This document shows, one piece after another, positions 1 to 10,639 of a DNA stretch of 64,000 bases. The notes under the pieces are model-generated. The model ran no database searches. It was given only the letters and a program-made list of their open reading frames with translations, and had not been told where the DNA came from. Positions within the stretch are counted from its first letter, which is position 1. Every line of letters begins with the position of its first letter. The stretch comes from Gigaspora rosea (taxonomy: Eukaryota > Glomeromycota > Glomeromycetes > Diversisporales > Gigasporaceae), in assembly GCA_003550325.1 (NCBI GenBank), contig QKWP01001650.1:54396-118395 (forward strand). Direction: 5' to 3'. The position numbers were made by a program, and so were the translations under genes.

Positions 1-113
1 TCAAGTTTATATTCAAGAAAATCCCAGGTTTCATAAAAAGACCACCTCCTAATACAATCCACAAATTTTCATCACCTCTTAAGAGGTGAATCAAAATTTG
101 TGTATTTATATTA

Positions 114-768
114 GGCCACGCAAAATTGATTTTTCATTTTGCATTACCCGCTGACTAGGGTTGGCACATTTATCCATTGGAGTGAATGGAGAATAACTCC
201 AGTGGCATTACTCCATTGCTCCATTGAGAATAATTTGCGAATGGAGCTAATGGAGGCCAACTAGCTTATAATATAGTATTTGTTAATAACTAATAAATAA
301 TTCCATTGGCTCCATTGGCTCCATTGTTTCCATTGATTCCATTGGCTCCATTGGTTTGCAATTTTTCAATGGAGTAAATCCATTGCCAACTCTGCAGCTG
401 ACCTTTTTCAACTTTCAATTTTTTTTATTTTTATAATGTTTTTTTTTAAGATCCCAATTGTGCCAATTGTTCGATTTTTGACACTTATTTTTCCGCTATT
501 CTCATCCGGTGTCCCCAAAAATAGAGCTTAATTTCCCGTAATTATCTGATAGGTCTGACGGATAAAATATGACTGCCAGCATAATTTTTTGATTCCTTGA
601 AATGAAAATTAACCTTGATAACCTTAGATGTGAATATTATTCTATTAATTTACAGTAAATTAAAAAAAAATAAAAAATAAGAAAAGTAAAAATAAAAAAA
701 ATCTGACCAACCGACCCAAGTTTTCAGATTCCATGTAATGCAAAACGAAAAATCAACTTTATGTGGTC
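114..768. mobile_element. PIF/Harbinger-like MITE with TTA target duplication
   Basis: Imperfect terminal inverted repeats of about 34 bp lie at 114-147 and 735-768 (roughly 28 of 34 matching) and are flanked by TTA on both sides (111-113, 769-771). A TTA duplication is typical of PIF/Harbinger (Tourist-like) elements. No transposase is visible. A hAT-type MITE is nested at 156-394, so this element is the older of the two. Confidence 0.6.
156..394. mobile_element. hAT-like MITE nested in the preceding element
   Basis: The ends read TAGGGTTGGCA and, on the opposite strand, CAGAGTTGGCA, fitting the hAT YARNG terminal rule. The flanking octamers CCGCTGAC (148-155) and CAGCTGAC (395-402) match at 7 of 8 positions, as an old 8-bp target duplication would. 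The interior is built of repeated CTCCATTG/CAATGGAG words. Non-coding. Confidence 0.7.
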
Positions 769-771
769 TTA

Positions 772-1335
772 GAAGGAGTTCCACAAAAATCGTTCAGTTA
801 AACGTATTATTGGTCAAAATTGTGGCTTATAATTACTGATTTCTTCACAGCAGATACCGCATTATGACGTAATATCATAAAAGCAGTTTCTAATGTTATC
901 ATCCCCAACATGACTAATAACATGTACTTATTTTACATTTAAGTTTTGCAATATACGGATCATTTCACATCTTTTTTTTTTTAAAAAAAATATAATTTAA
1001 AATTTTATTATATTCAGAATACAGAAACAACCAGTCATCCTCTTGTTATTATGTGCACTTTATATGTTTTATATTAGATTAACTGAGATATGGATAAATT
1101 AATAACATGCATAGTTATCACAAAGTTGTTTTTATATAGACTTATGTTTTTAAAAATTATACGTAAGTCTACAAACCCAATTTAGACTTACATAGCATAA
1201 TTTATACATAAATATAATTTTTAAATAATATTTATTTAACAGTTATGTAACAACAATTTAAAATATAAAAATGACCAAATAAGTAAATTTTGAAATGAAA
1301 TAAAGTTATAATTAAAGTTAGAGTTAGAATTAGAG
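772..1335. other. AT-rich non-coding stretch
   Basis: Low-complexity A+T DNA with poly-A and poly-T runs. No gene or recognisable repeat family was found. Confidence 0.4.
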
Positions 1336-1359
1336 TTGGCATTAGGGATAAAATTGCGA

Positions 1360-1580
1360 GAGAAGCTGTGATTATTTTTTATTGTGCGGAATGTGCGCAG
1401 CACACAGAATCAAAATTTTGCACACAGTTTTTTTTAGCAGATGTGCAAATACTACACAGAAAAAATTGTCATTTTGTAAGTAGTGCGCACAGTTGCAAGC
1501 ATTTTCTCAGTTATTTTTTTATTTGCCACACAGAAAAAGTTTTTGAATTGTGTGGAATCTGCACAGTAAATTTTAATTAA
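1360..1580. repeat. Cluster of TGTGCGCA/GCACAC words
   Basis: Variants of GTGTGC/GCACAC recur about every 15-30 bases (GTGCGCAGCACAC, TTTGCACACAG, GTGCGCACAG, TGCCACACAG, GTGTGGAATCTGCACAG). The reading frame open across it contains only such words and is not a convincing gene. It resembles the word clusters inside the hAT-like elements elsewhere in the window, but clear ends were not found. Confidence 0.4.
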
Positions 1581-1685
1581 AAAAATTAATACTAGAGAGA
1601 AGCATTTTTATTAAGAATACAATAGGGTTACCTATTAAAATTTTGAGATATTGACTATTTCTTTTTTTTAAAATTATATAAAAAT

Positions 1686-1781
1686 TTATTTATATTTATA
1701 ATATAAAGGTTACATAATTATCTACATAAAATTTATTTATATTTTATAATATAAAGGTTACATAATTATCTACATAAAATT
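1686..1781. repeat. Two-unit tandem repeat, about 48-bp period
   Basis: A block containing ATAAAGGTTACATAATTATC is repeated twice almost exactly. The surrounding 1582-2210 is AT-rich DNA with a TTAGGG-like patch near 2035 and no gene. Confidence 0.6.
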
Positions 1782-2217
1782 TATAATATATAACATTTTT
1801 ATAAAATTTTTATCAAAATTTTATAATATATAGTATTTATATAAAATTTTTGTTTAAATTTTATGATATATAAAAATTATAGTTATAATATATAAAATTT
1901 ATTAATTAATATATAAAATTTAGGAAAAAACTATTTATACACTACTTGTATGTACATGGGTACTAATTAATTGATTTGCAAATCCTCGTAATATATAAAT
2001 TATAGACCAAAATTAAACCTAATTTAAAATTAGGATTAGGGTTAGCTTTGGGATTGGAGGGGGTCATAGTTTATAATAAAATTTTGCAAGGAATTTTTTT
2101 TGTTAAAGCACAAAGAGTGGCTTTATAAGCACAAGTTTAAGTTATCATATGTACCTGTGTTTATATACTAGTGTACAAATAGTAATTGCCTAAAATTTAT
2201 TGTTATATAAAATTTAT

Positions 2218-3600
2218 CTATATTACTAAAGTTTTAATGTATGTCTATCACGTTTAAACAATCTGATTGGTCGAATTTGGGTACCATGATTTGGATCGGC
2301 ATCAGGTGATCTACATCATGTGATCTACTACATATGCTGTTCGTCCTTATTACCTGAGTTTAAAAAAACTGTAAGTTAGAATTATATATTTTGCTACATA
2401 TAGCATTTTAAATCAGAATAGTAACTATCTCTATAGCTGATTGCTGGATTGACTAACATGCAAACATGTGACTGGAATCCATGTCCATTGCTGTACTATA
2501 CTATAGAGTCTTGCTTTGCAAATCAATAGTCATGTGACTCACATGATCGATTTTGATTGGTTGATCGTGGGGTTACCCGTAACTCTTCGGGCAATAATAA
2601 TATTGTCAAGGAGGCTAATACGTGTTTTTTAAAACATATTAATCTAAAAAGAGAATGAATTATTTTACAAAAAAACAATACAAGACAGCTTTGTCTTATA
2701 GTACTAGATACAATCAGATACAATCATAAATAAATTTTATATACTATAACAATTACATATGAAATAGAATCTAATATGTGGTATTTTGCTATTTTAAAAA
2801 GGATAAATATATGCAATGCTCCCGGCAATATGCTAATTCATCGCACATATATATGTAAATATATATTGTAAATCCGTGTAACAAATATTCAATATAACAA
2901 AAATTTAAATTAATATAAGGTTAGGGTAAGGGTTAGTGCTAGAAGTTAGAGTAGATGATAGTTTACACATAATTTTGCAAGGAATTTTTTTTTGTTAGAG
3001 TGTGAAAGGTGGTTAAGTAGATGAAATTTTTTGATATTACAAATTTTAGAAAAATTTCTTTATTTTGTTACACAAAAACAATTTGCACATTACACTTGAT
3101 CTTCAAATTTAATTGGTAGATCGTTGAGTGCGAAATACAAGCACATCGCAGCATGTGATTCCTAATTAAGTCCTTTTAAAAAACATTATTTACAAATACA
3201 ATTACATACATAATAGAACAAAATACACGGTATCTTTGTTATTTTTAAAACATATTAACCTAAAAAGGGAAGGAACCGATTTATAACAAACCAACAATAC
3301 GAGACTTGACGTCTATACTAAAATTTTTACTTATTGAACATTAATATATATTATACTAAAATTCTAATATCTGTCTGTCTGTCCGCTTTTTAAATATTCT
3401 GATTGGCCAGAATTATTTCTGTCTTTTTCTGGCAATAATACTATTTTCAGCTTTACATGTATTGTAATTACATTTAAAATTTTTATAACGACACTAAAAG
3501 TTTATATAAAAATCAGTTTTGCAAAAAAACAACCATGTAGCTTATAAATTTATAATTCAGGGAGTCTGAGTTTACACTTGCTATCAGGTATTACTTATGA
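2218..3600 (+). mobile_element. Degenerate Helitron-like sequence, partly duplicated
   Basis: At 2218 a TCTATATTACTAAAG start preceded by A leads into a module containing TCTGATTGGTCGAATTTGGG. The same module follows the Helitron-type starts at 30957, 32484 and near 34040. A related start lies near 3340. Two blocks (about 2030-2710 and 2900-3310) share the phrase TTTTGCAAGGAATTTTTTTT and a later ACATATTAA-CCTAAAAAG phrase, so the region holds at least two overlapping copies. No Rep-helicase is encoded. Confidence 0.4.
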
Positions 3601-3607
3601 TACTAAA

Positions 3608-4068
3608 TCTATTCTACTAAAATTCTAAGTCTGTTTGTTTGCTTTAAAATAAATCTAATTGACCAATTTTTGATTCATGTAATTTGTATTACTGATGTTC
3701 ATTATTAGAGCTTCATTATAGGATGAGCAAAGCGAACTTTGTAGGTGTTGCTGAGTGTGAGCAAAGCAACACAACTATACAAGTATGTAAGTGCTGTTTT
3801 TGATGCATCAGTTTAAACCATTTTATGAGAACATAACATTTACCAATGAATTTCAAAAAGGTTACTAACTGCATGCCATATTTACTTTACTAGTAAAATT
3901 TCACTTATACACATTCACTTAGAATATAATAATCGCTAACAGAAACTGTAATAGTTAAGATAGAGTTTTTATTCAAATATATAATTAATAAAAATGATGT
4001 TTTAAGTTTTATTGGTACATAGTTTTGCTTTACTTAGGCACAGATGTAAGGATATACCAGTTTGCTAG
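3608..4068 (+). mobile_element. Short non-autonomous Helitron
   Basis: It begins with TC after an A (3607) and ends with CTAG before a T (4069), the Helitron rule. The 5' start TCTATTCTACTAAAATTC and the 3' segment GGCACAGATGTAAGG resemble the termini at 30957 and 32483. The hairpin near the 3' end is decayed. About 460 bp, non-coding. Confidence 0.5.
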
Positions 4069-4084
4069 TTTATATATAAAATTT

Positions 4085-4565
4085 ATATAAAAAAATTTAT
4101 TTAGATATTTATAGTTTATAAAAGTTACTTAATTATAATACATAAAATTCATAAATATATAATATTTATATAAGTCTTTTTTATAAATTTATTTTTATAT
4201 AAGTTTAAATAGATTTTGCACAAATTCTATATTAAATAATAAATAAAAATTAACATATATAATTTTAATATAGTAGTCTATATAATATTTATATAAAGTT
4301 ATAGATATATGTAAATTTTATAAAAACAACTTGCTAATATAGTGAGTTCATGTTGTGTATAACCAGATTAGTAATTTTTGTAACAGTATTTTTTATAGTA
4401 ACATATGATAAAATCTATAATAATTTTACTTAACATTAATCACACATTGTAATTATCAGAATTGCAAGCAAGATTGCATAAGAATTTTTTTAGTAATTCA
4501 TAATATAAATCAATAATTTCAATGCAAATTCAATCTTACTGCATATTATATGCATCAAATAAGAT
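4085..4565. other. AT-rich stretch with diverged satellite-like segment
   Basis: Mostly A+T. The part around 4325-4520 loosely resembles single units of the ~100-bp satellite at 24.9-25.8 kb. No gene seen. Confidence 0.3.
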
Positions 4566-4568
4566 GTA

Positions 4569-5593
4569 CTGTATTTGCGGTAATAATGCCCCCTGCGCAT
4601 TATTTTGGACCCCTGCGCATTATTTTGAAACGCGTATGCGCCATATTTTGAGTCAAAATATCAATTTTTTTGAATCCTGTACCAGTATATAAAATTGGTT
4701 CGATCATCAACAAACACTTTAAAGACACATTAGATTTAAATTTCCTGATTAGTTTACCACCAATTTGTAACAGATCTTTTTTTATTTAGTATAAATAACT
4801 TTTATTTCTATTTTTTTTATTAAATGTTAGTCAAAGTCTGGGTAAACTTGATGATTGACATATAATCGTCCTTGTTGTAAAATCTTCATAACACATTAAC
4901 GTGTTAGCTGTATAAGTTACATGTTAAGGGGTGTAGATTATAAACATTCTCAATAGTATATCAATGTGCTGGGCTTGGTTGTACATCACGTAGCATGTTA
5001 AACAATACGTTAAAGTGACGTTAACGTGTCATCTATTAAATTCAAAAGTATATAAACGAATGAATTCAACATCAATAAAGACATACAATAGAACAATATT
5101 AGAAAAGTTTTTCCTAAGTTTACTTAAGAAAAATAAAGGAAGTAAACTAGTGTAGTGTTGAAGAGACCTCTATTTGAGTACATCATAAACTTATTTTCAA
5201 GTAACTATTAGAGTTAAATTGGCTAAATGCATACGCACTCCCACTATAATAGTTACATTAGACAGCATATTTCTGACAGCCCATTTCACTGACATGTAAT
5301 TCTAATTAATATTGTTAGAGTTGGGTTTAAAATTAGAGTTTATATTAAAGCAATTATAAAAAGACTTGCGAAATGAGCTGTCGATTAAATAAACTGCCTA
5401 CGAAGTGAACTTTTCTGTATTTGAAGTGAATGTCAGTGAAATGATATAAACCTGCTTTGAGCACTATGTTATATAAGGTGGGGCATGTTATTTCGGGATG
5501 CGCATGGGTGCTATTTTGAGCAAAAAAGCTCAATTTTTTTAAAAAATCAAAATCTGAATTAACATCCCGGCCCGCTATTATGTGCAAATACAG
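4569..5593. mobile_element. TA-flanked inverted-repeat element, about 1 kb
   Basis: The left end CTGTATTTGCGGTAATAATG and right end (opposite strand) CTGTATTTGCACATAATAGC face each other and are flanked by TA (4567-4568 and 5594-5595), as for Tc1/mariner-type insertions. Sub-terminal stretches with GCGCAT words are also inverted. No transposase was recognised; a 77-codon frame on the minus strand has no recognisable motif. Confidence 0.5.
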
Positions 5594-5595
5594 TA

Positions 5596-6144
5596 ATAGA
5601 TTTTATAGTAATTTACAATAGAAATTACAATAATCTAATTCAAATTAACTTATTACCAGAATAGTGAGTAAATTCTATAATAAAGTGTTTTACTGAACTC
5701 ACAAGTTTTACTTGTAATAGAAATTTTGATAATTTCAATACAACCCAATTCAGCAATATAGAAAATACAAAAAAATTCTAATACAAACTAACTCAGATTT
5801 AACAAATACTTTGGTTACTAAAAAAGCAAGTTTATAAAGAATTTTTTATAGTTTTATAGCAATAATTACAATAATTCTAATAAGATACAGTCTGATTAGG
5901 ACCCCTGACTATACATGAGAATGAAATTATTTCGGGTTCTAAAACCTAAAATTAAAATTTGAAGACAAAATTGTTTTTAACCTATTTTACTTAAAAGATG
6001 AAATTATTTGATACATTTTTTGAATAGACAAAATTATAAGGAACATATTTATATAAATTTTATTTGCTTTTCCTTATAAAAAAATTTAATTTTCTCTAAT
6101 GAAGACGAAATAAGCCTTTTTCAAAACTCAATTTTGTGGCATTA
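5596..6144. other. AT-rich non-coding stretch
   Basis: Contains an inverted, diverged relative of the ~100-bp satellite unit (around 5600-5880). Nothing coding is seen. Confidence 0.3.
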
Positions 6145-6445
6145 CTACCCCTGACATCTAGTACAGAGATTATATTTTACACATTTTAGCAAAACCCCCC
6201 AAAATCTGAGAAACAAAAAAAAATGGTTTTTGGCAATTATCTTGGCATTTAATAGTCCAATTTGGATGAACTTTTTTTAAAAAATAAAGCTCTTAGTAAT
6301 ATGTATCTAATAAAAAAAGTTCATTCAATTCTGATTACTAGATCAGAAGTTATCTAAACAAATATAGTTTTGACATTTTTAGCAAATTAGATCAAAATTG
6401 GCCAAAAACCAGTTATGACCTATATGAGAAATGTCTGGGGTCCTT
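6145..6445. repeat. Dispersed repeat R1 (inverted partner at 55.5 kb)
   Basis: Ends near CCCCTGACATCTAG and AAATGTCTGGGGTCC with weak internal two-fold symmetry. An inverted copy lies at about 55548-55815; they share phrases such as TTTTTGGCAATTATCTTGG versus CCAAGATTATTGG and AATTGAATGAACTTT. Probably a MITE family. Non-coding. Confidence 0.5.
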
Positions 6446-6555
6446 TCTGTCCCCTATATAGTTACTTTGTATAGTCACAAATATAATATATTCACTTTTG
6501 TACCTTTTTAACTATAATTTTCACCTCTATATAGGACCCCGAACAATCTATATGA

Positions 6556-6695
6556 AGTCATATTTGAAAATTTGCTAATGAAGGCCTTTTTTAAAAAAGG
6601 TTATATTTGAAAAATAGGTATTAGATAAAAAAGATTATATTTAAAAACAGCTAATAGGCAAAAAGAGTATATTTAAAAAAATACTAATAGGAGTA
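6556..6695. repeat. Tandem repeat, about 34-bp period
   Basis: About four diverged units of the form TATATTTGAAAA...TGCTAATAGG, each separated by an A-rich run. No gene is seen between 6446 and 6929. Confidence 0.5.
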
Positions 6696-6929
6696 AATTT
6701 TTTTTTTAATTTCTTTGGCAGTATACCCAATGGTGCTGTTGGTGCTCTCTTTATTAACTCATTATATTTAATAGTCTTATATATACAGATAGTTTTATTA
6801 ACTAAGCTATACCTTTTCTAATAGACATTTTTCCCAGCTAACTCTAGCAAGTTAACCATGTCTGGTGCCCTGTACTTATTGGATCTTAGGTAGCTATTTA
6901 GGAACTACATATTCTACTGGTGCACTATA

Positions 6930-7266
6930 TGGGTGCGGACAATTGAAATAGCACATTTTTATATTTTTTTGAAAAATGAGTTTTTATTAAATTCATATAA
7001 ATTTTGATATGATTAGCATTTTTCAATTATAAATGAAAGTCGGTTTGTATAATAAAAAATCAAGAAAATGTAAAAAAATTAAATAAGGCTTCGTAGAGCC
7101 AACACATCATGAAATTATCCGATAGTCACCTGCTACCTTTAACTAATCAAAATCGTAAAATTTGATTTATTCTAGATTAGTCTAAAAATCAAAACAAATG
7201 ATAAAACTCAATTATCTCAAAATAAGATATATGTAAAAATAGGCTGTTTCTATTGTCTGCACCCCA
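6930..7266. mobile_element. MITE family M, copy 1
   Basis: Inverted ends TGGGTGCGGACAATTGAAA and (other strand) TGGGGTGCAGACAATAGAAA are flanked by TA on both sides (6928-6929, 7267-7268). The interior matches copies at 56099-56429 and 63188-63529, including GTAGAGCCAA, TAGTCACCTGC and CTCAATTATCTCAAAATAA. About 337 bp, non-coding, probably mobilised by a Tc1/mariner-type transposase. Confidence 0.75.
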
Positions 7267-7279
7267 TATAGGTTAGCCA

Positions 7280-7660
7280 TTTTTCATCTGCACTGAGAGC
7301 CACTTCCATTTTTGGTCAGTATAGTGTTAGTTTCCTGGTTTCCTATTTCCTAGTTTGGTCGGTACCCTTGTCTTATTTCTCGTTTGTCTTATTCCTTTTA
7401 TAGTGGATGGTCATTATGTTTACAACATTTTTTGTCAGATTTTTTCCTTTTTTGAATACCCTATGACCTCCGTGGCTATGTCATACAACTTGTTGTCATT
7501 GTAGTACCATGTTTAGAAATGGGAGAGATGTTTGATGCCTCTTCATAGATCCTTGCTATTCATGATCTGAACATGGTTTTTGTCTTCCACTAGACTTGAA
7601 CTAGTAACCTTGCGAATATAACCCGGAGTGCAAACTACTGCACTATCTGACCCAGGGCCT
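7280..7660 (-). mobile_element. tRNA-derived SINE-like sequence
   Basis: On the minus strand, 7585-7657 resembles a tRNA: a perfect A-box fit TAGTGCAGTAG, then CGCAAGGTTACTAGTTCAAG with a B-box-like AGTTCAAGTC. No acceptor-stem pairing typical of a working tRNA was found. The less AT-rich segment down to about 7280 would be the SINE body; its 3' end is uncertain. A related head lies at 51545-51617. Confidence 0.5.
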
Positions 7661-7674
7661 GAATTAGTGTTCCG

Positions 7675-7865
7675 AAGTTGGGTTTGGTTTGGTTAGAGTT
7701 CAGTTTGGATTCGGTCAAACCCAAATTTAAATTTTGCAGATCTTTGAACTTTAATCTGAGCCAGACCCAGAATTTATGAACCCGAACTGAATCGAACTTA
7801 AAATATTTGTTTAGTCTGAGTTCAGTTCGAAGTTCATAAACATGTTCGGGTTCAGGTAATAATTA
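7675..7865. mobile_element. hAT-like fragment of the GAACC-word type
   Basis: The left end TAGTGTTCCGAAG matches the termini at 22620, 57801 and (inverted) 59769. Inside are repeated GAACCCGAAC, GTTCGGGTTC and AGTTCAGTTCG words. The right end is not identifiable, so it is probably truncated. Confidence 0.45.
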
Positions 7866-8283
7866 TAGATGCTGGTGAAATTAAATCAAAGTGGTAAAAT
7901 GATTTCACCATTTCACCAATCACCAATTGGTAATAGTGAAACTGGTGTAACTGATGAATTGGTATAATTGATGTAATTGGTGAATTGGTGAATTGGTGAA
8001 ATAGTGAATTGGTGAAATGGTGAATTGGAGAATTGGTGAAATAGTAAAACAGCGGAATAGTGAAATGGTGAATTTCCAGAGTCTGGAATTATTTCAGCCT
8101 GGAATTCGGTTAGGTTTTTGTTCAAGTTTTTACATTTTATGTTTTTACAGGCACACTTTGAGGTCAGAACTATTAACTGTTTATAGAACTGAGCAAATTC
8201 ACCACAATTGTTTTTACTATATTATATTTTATAGAATTTTAATAGTGAGTTATTCAAACGGTACGGTAATACTAAAAAAAAGG
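7866..8283. repeat. CACCAATTGGTG word cluster and shared tail
   Basis: Starts TATAGATGCTGGTGAAATTA and continues as repeated TGGTGAATTGGTGAAATAG words. The segment 8220-8283, including GGTAATACTAAAAAAAAGGG, recurs at 61268-61327 next to a second CACCAATT cluster that ends, inverted, with TATAGATCCTGGTGAAATTA. The two loci are copies of one element family. The frames open here are low-complexity and not genes. Confidence 0.55.
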
Positions 8284-8352
8284 GCATCACAGCTGCACCC
8301 TGATACCTTTTTTACCACACCATCTGGTTCTATTGTATTTAATCAATAAATT

Positions 8353-8810
8353 TTTTTTTTTTTAAACTTAAGACCCAGCGCTCTTCTCTGTAACTCTCCT
8401 TGTGAGCACCCTCCACTTTAACCCAACTCCGATAAACCAACCGGCTTGCCTTACGCCGCCCAGAAGATCTCTGTTGTCAGAGCTTTGGCCACTCGAAAAT
8501 GTTACTGTAATGAAGGCTTCATCCGGCTTGCCTTTTGCCGCCCAAATGTGGGTCCTGCACCGCATTATTTAACTTCCTGCAGGATCGGCCGAGCCACCTC
8601 AGTCCTGTTTCCTGTGGGTACGTATATATTACACAGAAATGCCGCCATCAAGTTCGTGCCACACTGGACCGACCTTACATCTTGTATGACTTCGGTTATT
8701 CCTAATCGGGTTCTGACTATCAAATTCAATTTGCCGCCAAGCAGTATTGAACCGGCAACCTTCGATTGGGGACCTGGGAGCATAACCGCTATGCTATCGA
8801 CCCACAGGTC
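8353..8810 (-). mobile_element. tRNA-derived SINE with 17-bp target-site duplication
   Basis: A retroposed insertion of about 458 bp on the minus strand. The perfect direct repeat TATTTAATCAATAAATT flanks it (8336-8352 and 8811-8827). On the minus strand the 5' part (about 8735-8807) is tRNA-like, with a perfect A-box TAGCATAGCGG and a B-box-like GGTTCAATACT; the 3' end is a poly(A) tail, read as T-run 8351-8363. The body is distinctly less AT-rich than its surroundings. Frames open on either strand here are by-products of that composition. SINEs are copied by LINE machinery; which LINE is unknown. The perfect duplication implies a fairly recent insertion. Confidence 0.85.
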
Positions 8811-8846
8811 TATTTAATCAATAAATTAAAAATAAGTTTATTTAAA

Positions 8847-9650
8847 TTATTTTAATAAATTAATAAAAGGTTCAAATAAATGATTTTTATTTTTTCTGCG
8901 CCACATAAATTCCTGCAAGTGTTTTTCTATCAGATGTTCATTACAATCTCTGCTTGAAATATTTTTTTTTACACCGCTCCATAAACCTTCAATGTTGTTT
9001 GTGTGAACTCTGGTACCTTTTTGAATTCTGTTTTTTGAATAATTAACTCTTCTATGAAACATGTTTAATTGATCCAAGTGGCTGTATTCCTTCCAATGTT
9101 CCATATGGATTATTGATCTTGGTCTTACATGTTGTTTGATTATTCTTCTCAAAGTTGTTGCATCTCGATCTTTTGTTATAACAAAAAAATATTTTCTTTC
9201 TTTGGTACGTTCTACACTACCAACTATCCAGAAATTCTTATTCTTTTTAAACTTCGATTCATCTTTCTTGCATATAATATTCTTTCCACCAATGATAAAA
9301 TCTTCACTTGTTAATTTAGAAATTGCTAAAACTCGAAACATATTTGTAAATTTAATAATAGTAACTGAAGAAAAAGTTGGCATCATGTTTATTATTGTAT
9401 AGTTTGATTTGCATAGCCAAAGGTACCCGATCAATATGACTTCACAGTATTTCAAATTACAATTTTCAAATATCGTATTTTTAAAAATGGCCACAGATTT
9501 TTGGCATTCCTTGCACCTGTAGAATTTTTCGTATCAGATGACGTTGCAATCACATAATTTGCAAGTTTTCAAAATTCCTTTTTTGAACAAGAATTTGATG
9601 CATTTGTCTTCATTGAAAAAAATTTCTTGAAGAGTTTTCAGGCTCTCCAT
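8847..9650 (-). pseudogene. Merlin/IS1595-type DDE transposase, inactivated
   Basis: About 267 codons on the minus strand from ATG at 9650. Residues 30-55 form a zinc ribbon with two CxxC pairs (CKLC, CKEC). The rest is an IS1595/ISXO2-like (Merlin superfamily) catalytic domain: KKDESKF gives the first Asp (about residue 130) and TNNIEGLW the third acidic residue (about 221), followed by the family-typical EFMWRRK. The second catalytic site, normally an Asp in an IIHxDxW context, reads IIHMEHW here, so Asp is replaced by Glu. One in-frame TGA sits between the two halves of the zinc ribbon, where CGA (Arg) would fit, so the gene is probably dead. Merlin enzymes cut and paste DNA flanked by 8-9 bp duplications; inverted ends were not found. 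The SINE at 8353-8810 lies 36 bases downstream of the stop. Confidence 0.8.
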
Positions 9651-9659
9651 TTTTGTTCA

Positions 9660-10600
9660 TTTTTTATATTTTTAAAAGTTGTATTTATACTTGTTTATTT
9701 AAAAAAAAATTCTAATTTTAAACTAATTGGATGAATCTCAATTTTTGTTTTTTTTGTTTAAAGATTTCAAGCTGCTGACTTTTTCATTTTATTTTTACCA
9801 AAATAAAAAAATAAATATATTTATATATAAAGGTTGTTGATTGATTTTACTGTTGTTCTTACGTTGATATGGGATACCCGCATCGTCAATGCGGTTTGGC
9901 TCCTAGCTTCATCCTGAATCGATGTATCGAACGCTCGTAACAATCTCTCAACAACAAATTTTGCACTGATATAAAACTAATTATCACTTCCTTCCTCCCT
10001 TTTCATATGGGGTAACTTTGTTATGATGTGTCAATCGCCAATAGTTTATGAATTTGGTAATAGCTAAAGCTATTACCAAATTAAACACTGATTGTTTTTG
10101 ATATATCTCACAAAGTTGATTGAATTCTCATATTAAATTTCAAAAATTTACTCTTTATTAAAATAGTCAGAGTGATTTTGTTTTCAGTTACATAATTTTC
10201 TTCTAATAATTTAACTTCTTTTAATGGCCCTTTCTTGATAATTTATCAGCCTGTTCATTTCTAACGTTGATAACCAATTAAATAGAATTAAAAAAAATAA
10301 AGCATAAAATTCTTTAACTAAATTTTTTATTTGATTTATTACAAAATTCTATATACAAGCCTCAAATTTCAAGTAAAATATACTGGTTTGGCCATTTTTG
10401 ACCATAATAATAATAAAACCACCCAAATAAAAACAAATTCGCAAATAAATATTCATATATTCGTAATATTGAATAGTTTGTAATTAAATTGTATGGAATA
10501 TTAAACAACAAAAGAATATTTTTATAAATTTTTTTGAAATAATAGTTCTCTCTGATTATTGTGCAATACATTCTTACAAAATTAATTATATTCTGAATTA
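9660..10600. other. Non-coding stretch with a perfect 15-bp hairpin
   Basis: AT-rich. At 10051-10082 AATTTGGTAATAGCT and its exact complement are separated by two bases. A less AT-rich patch at 9870-9950 has a small hairpin (CCGCATCGTCAATGCGG) and is unclassified. No gene recognised. Confidence 0.35.
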
Positions 10601-10639
10601 TAATATAATTTGTTTCAAAATCAGTAAAACACCAAAAAA

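Noticed and set aside
1368-1580. 70-codon frame rich in Cys and His
   Set aside because: The Cys and His come from the repeated TGTGCGCA words, not from a selected protein.
7585-7657. Possible functional tRNA gene
   Set aside because: A- and B-box fits are good but the acceptor arm does not pair and a SINE-like body follows; the same holds for 8735-8807 and 51545-51617.
8368-8817. Overlapping open frames on both strands
   Set aside because: They lie inside the SINE and exist because it is less AT-rich; no protein motif.
9870-9950. Possible structured RNA
   Set aside because: Only one short hairpin (CCGCAT/ATGCGG) and no recognisable family.
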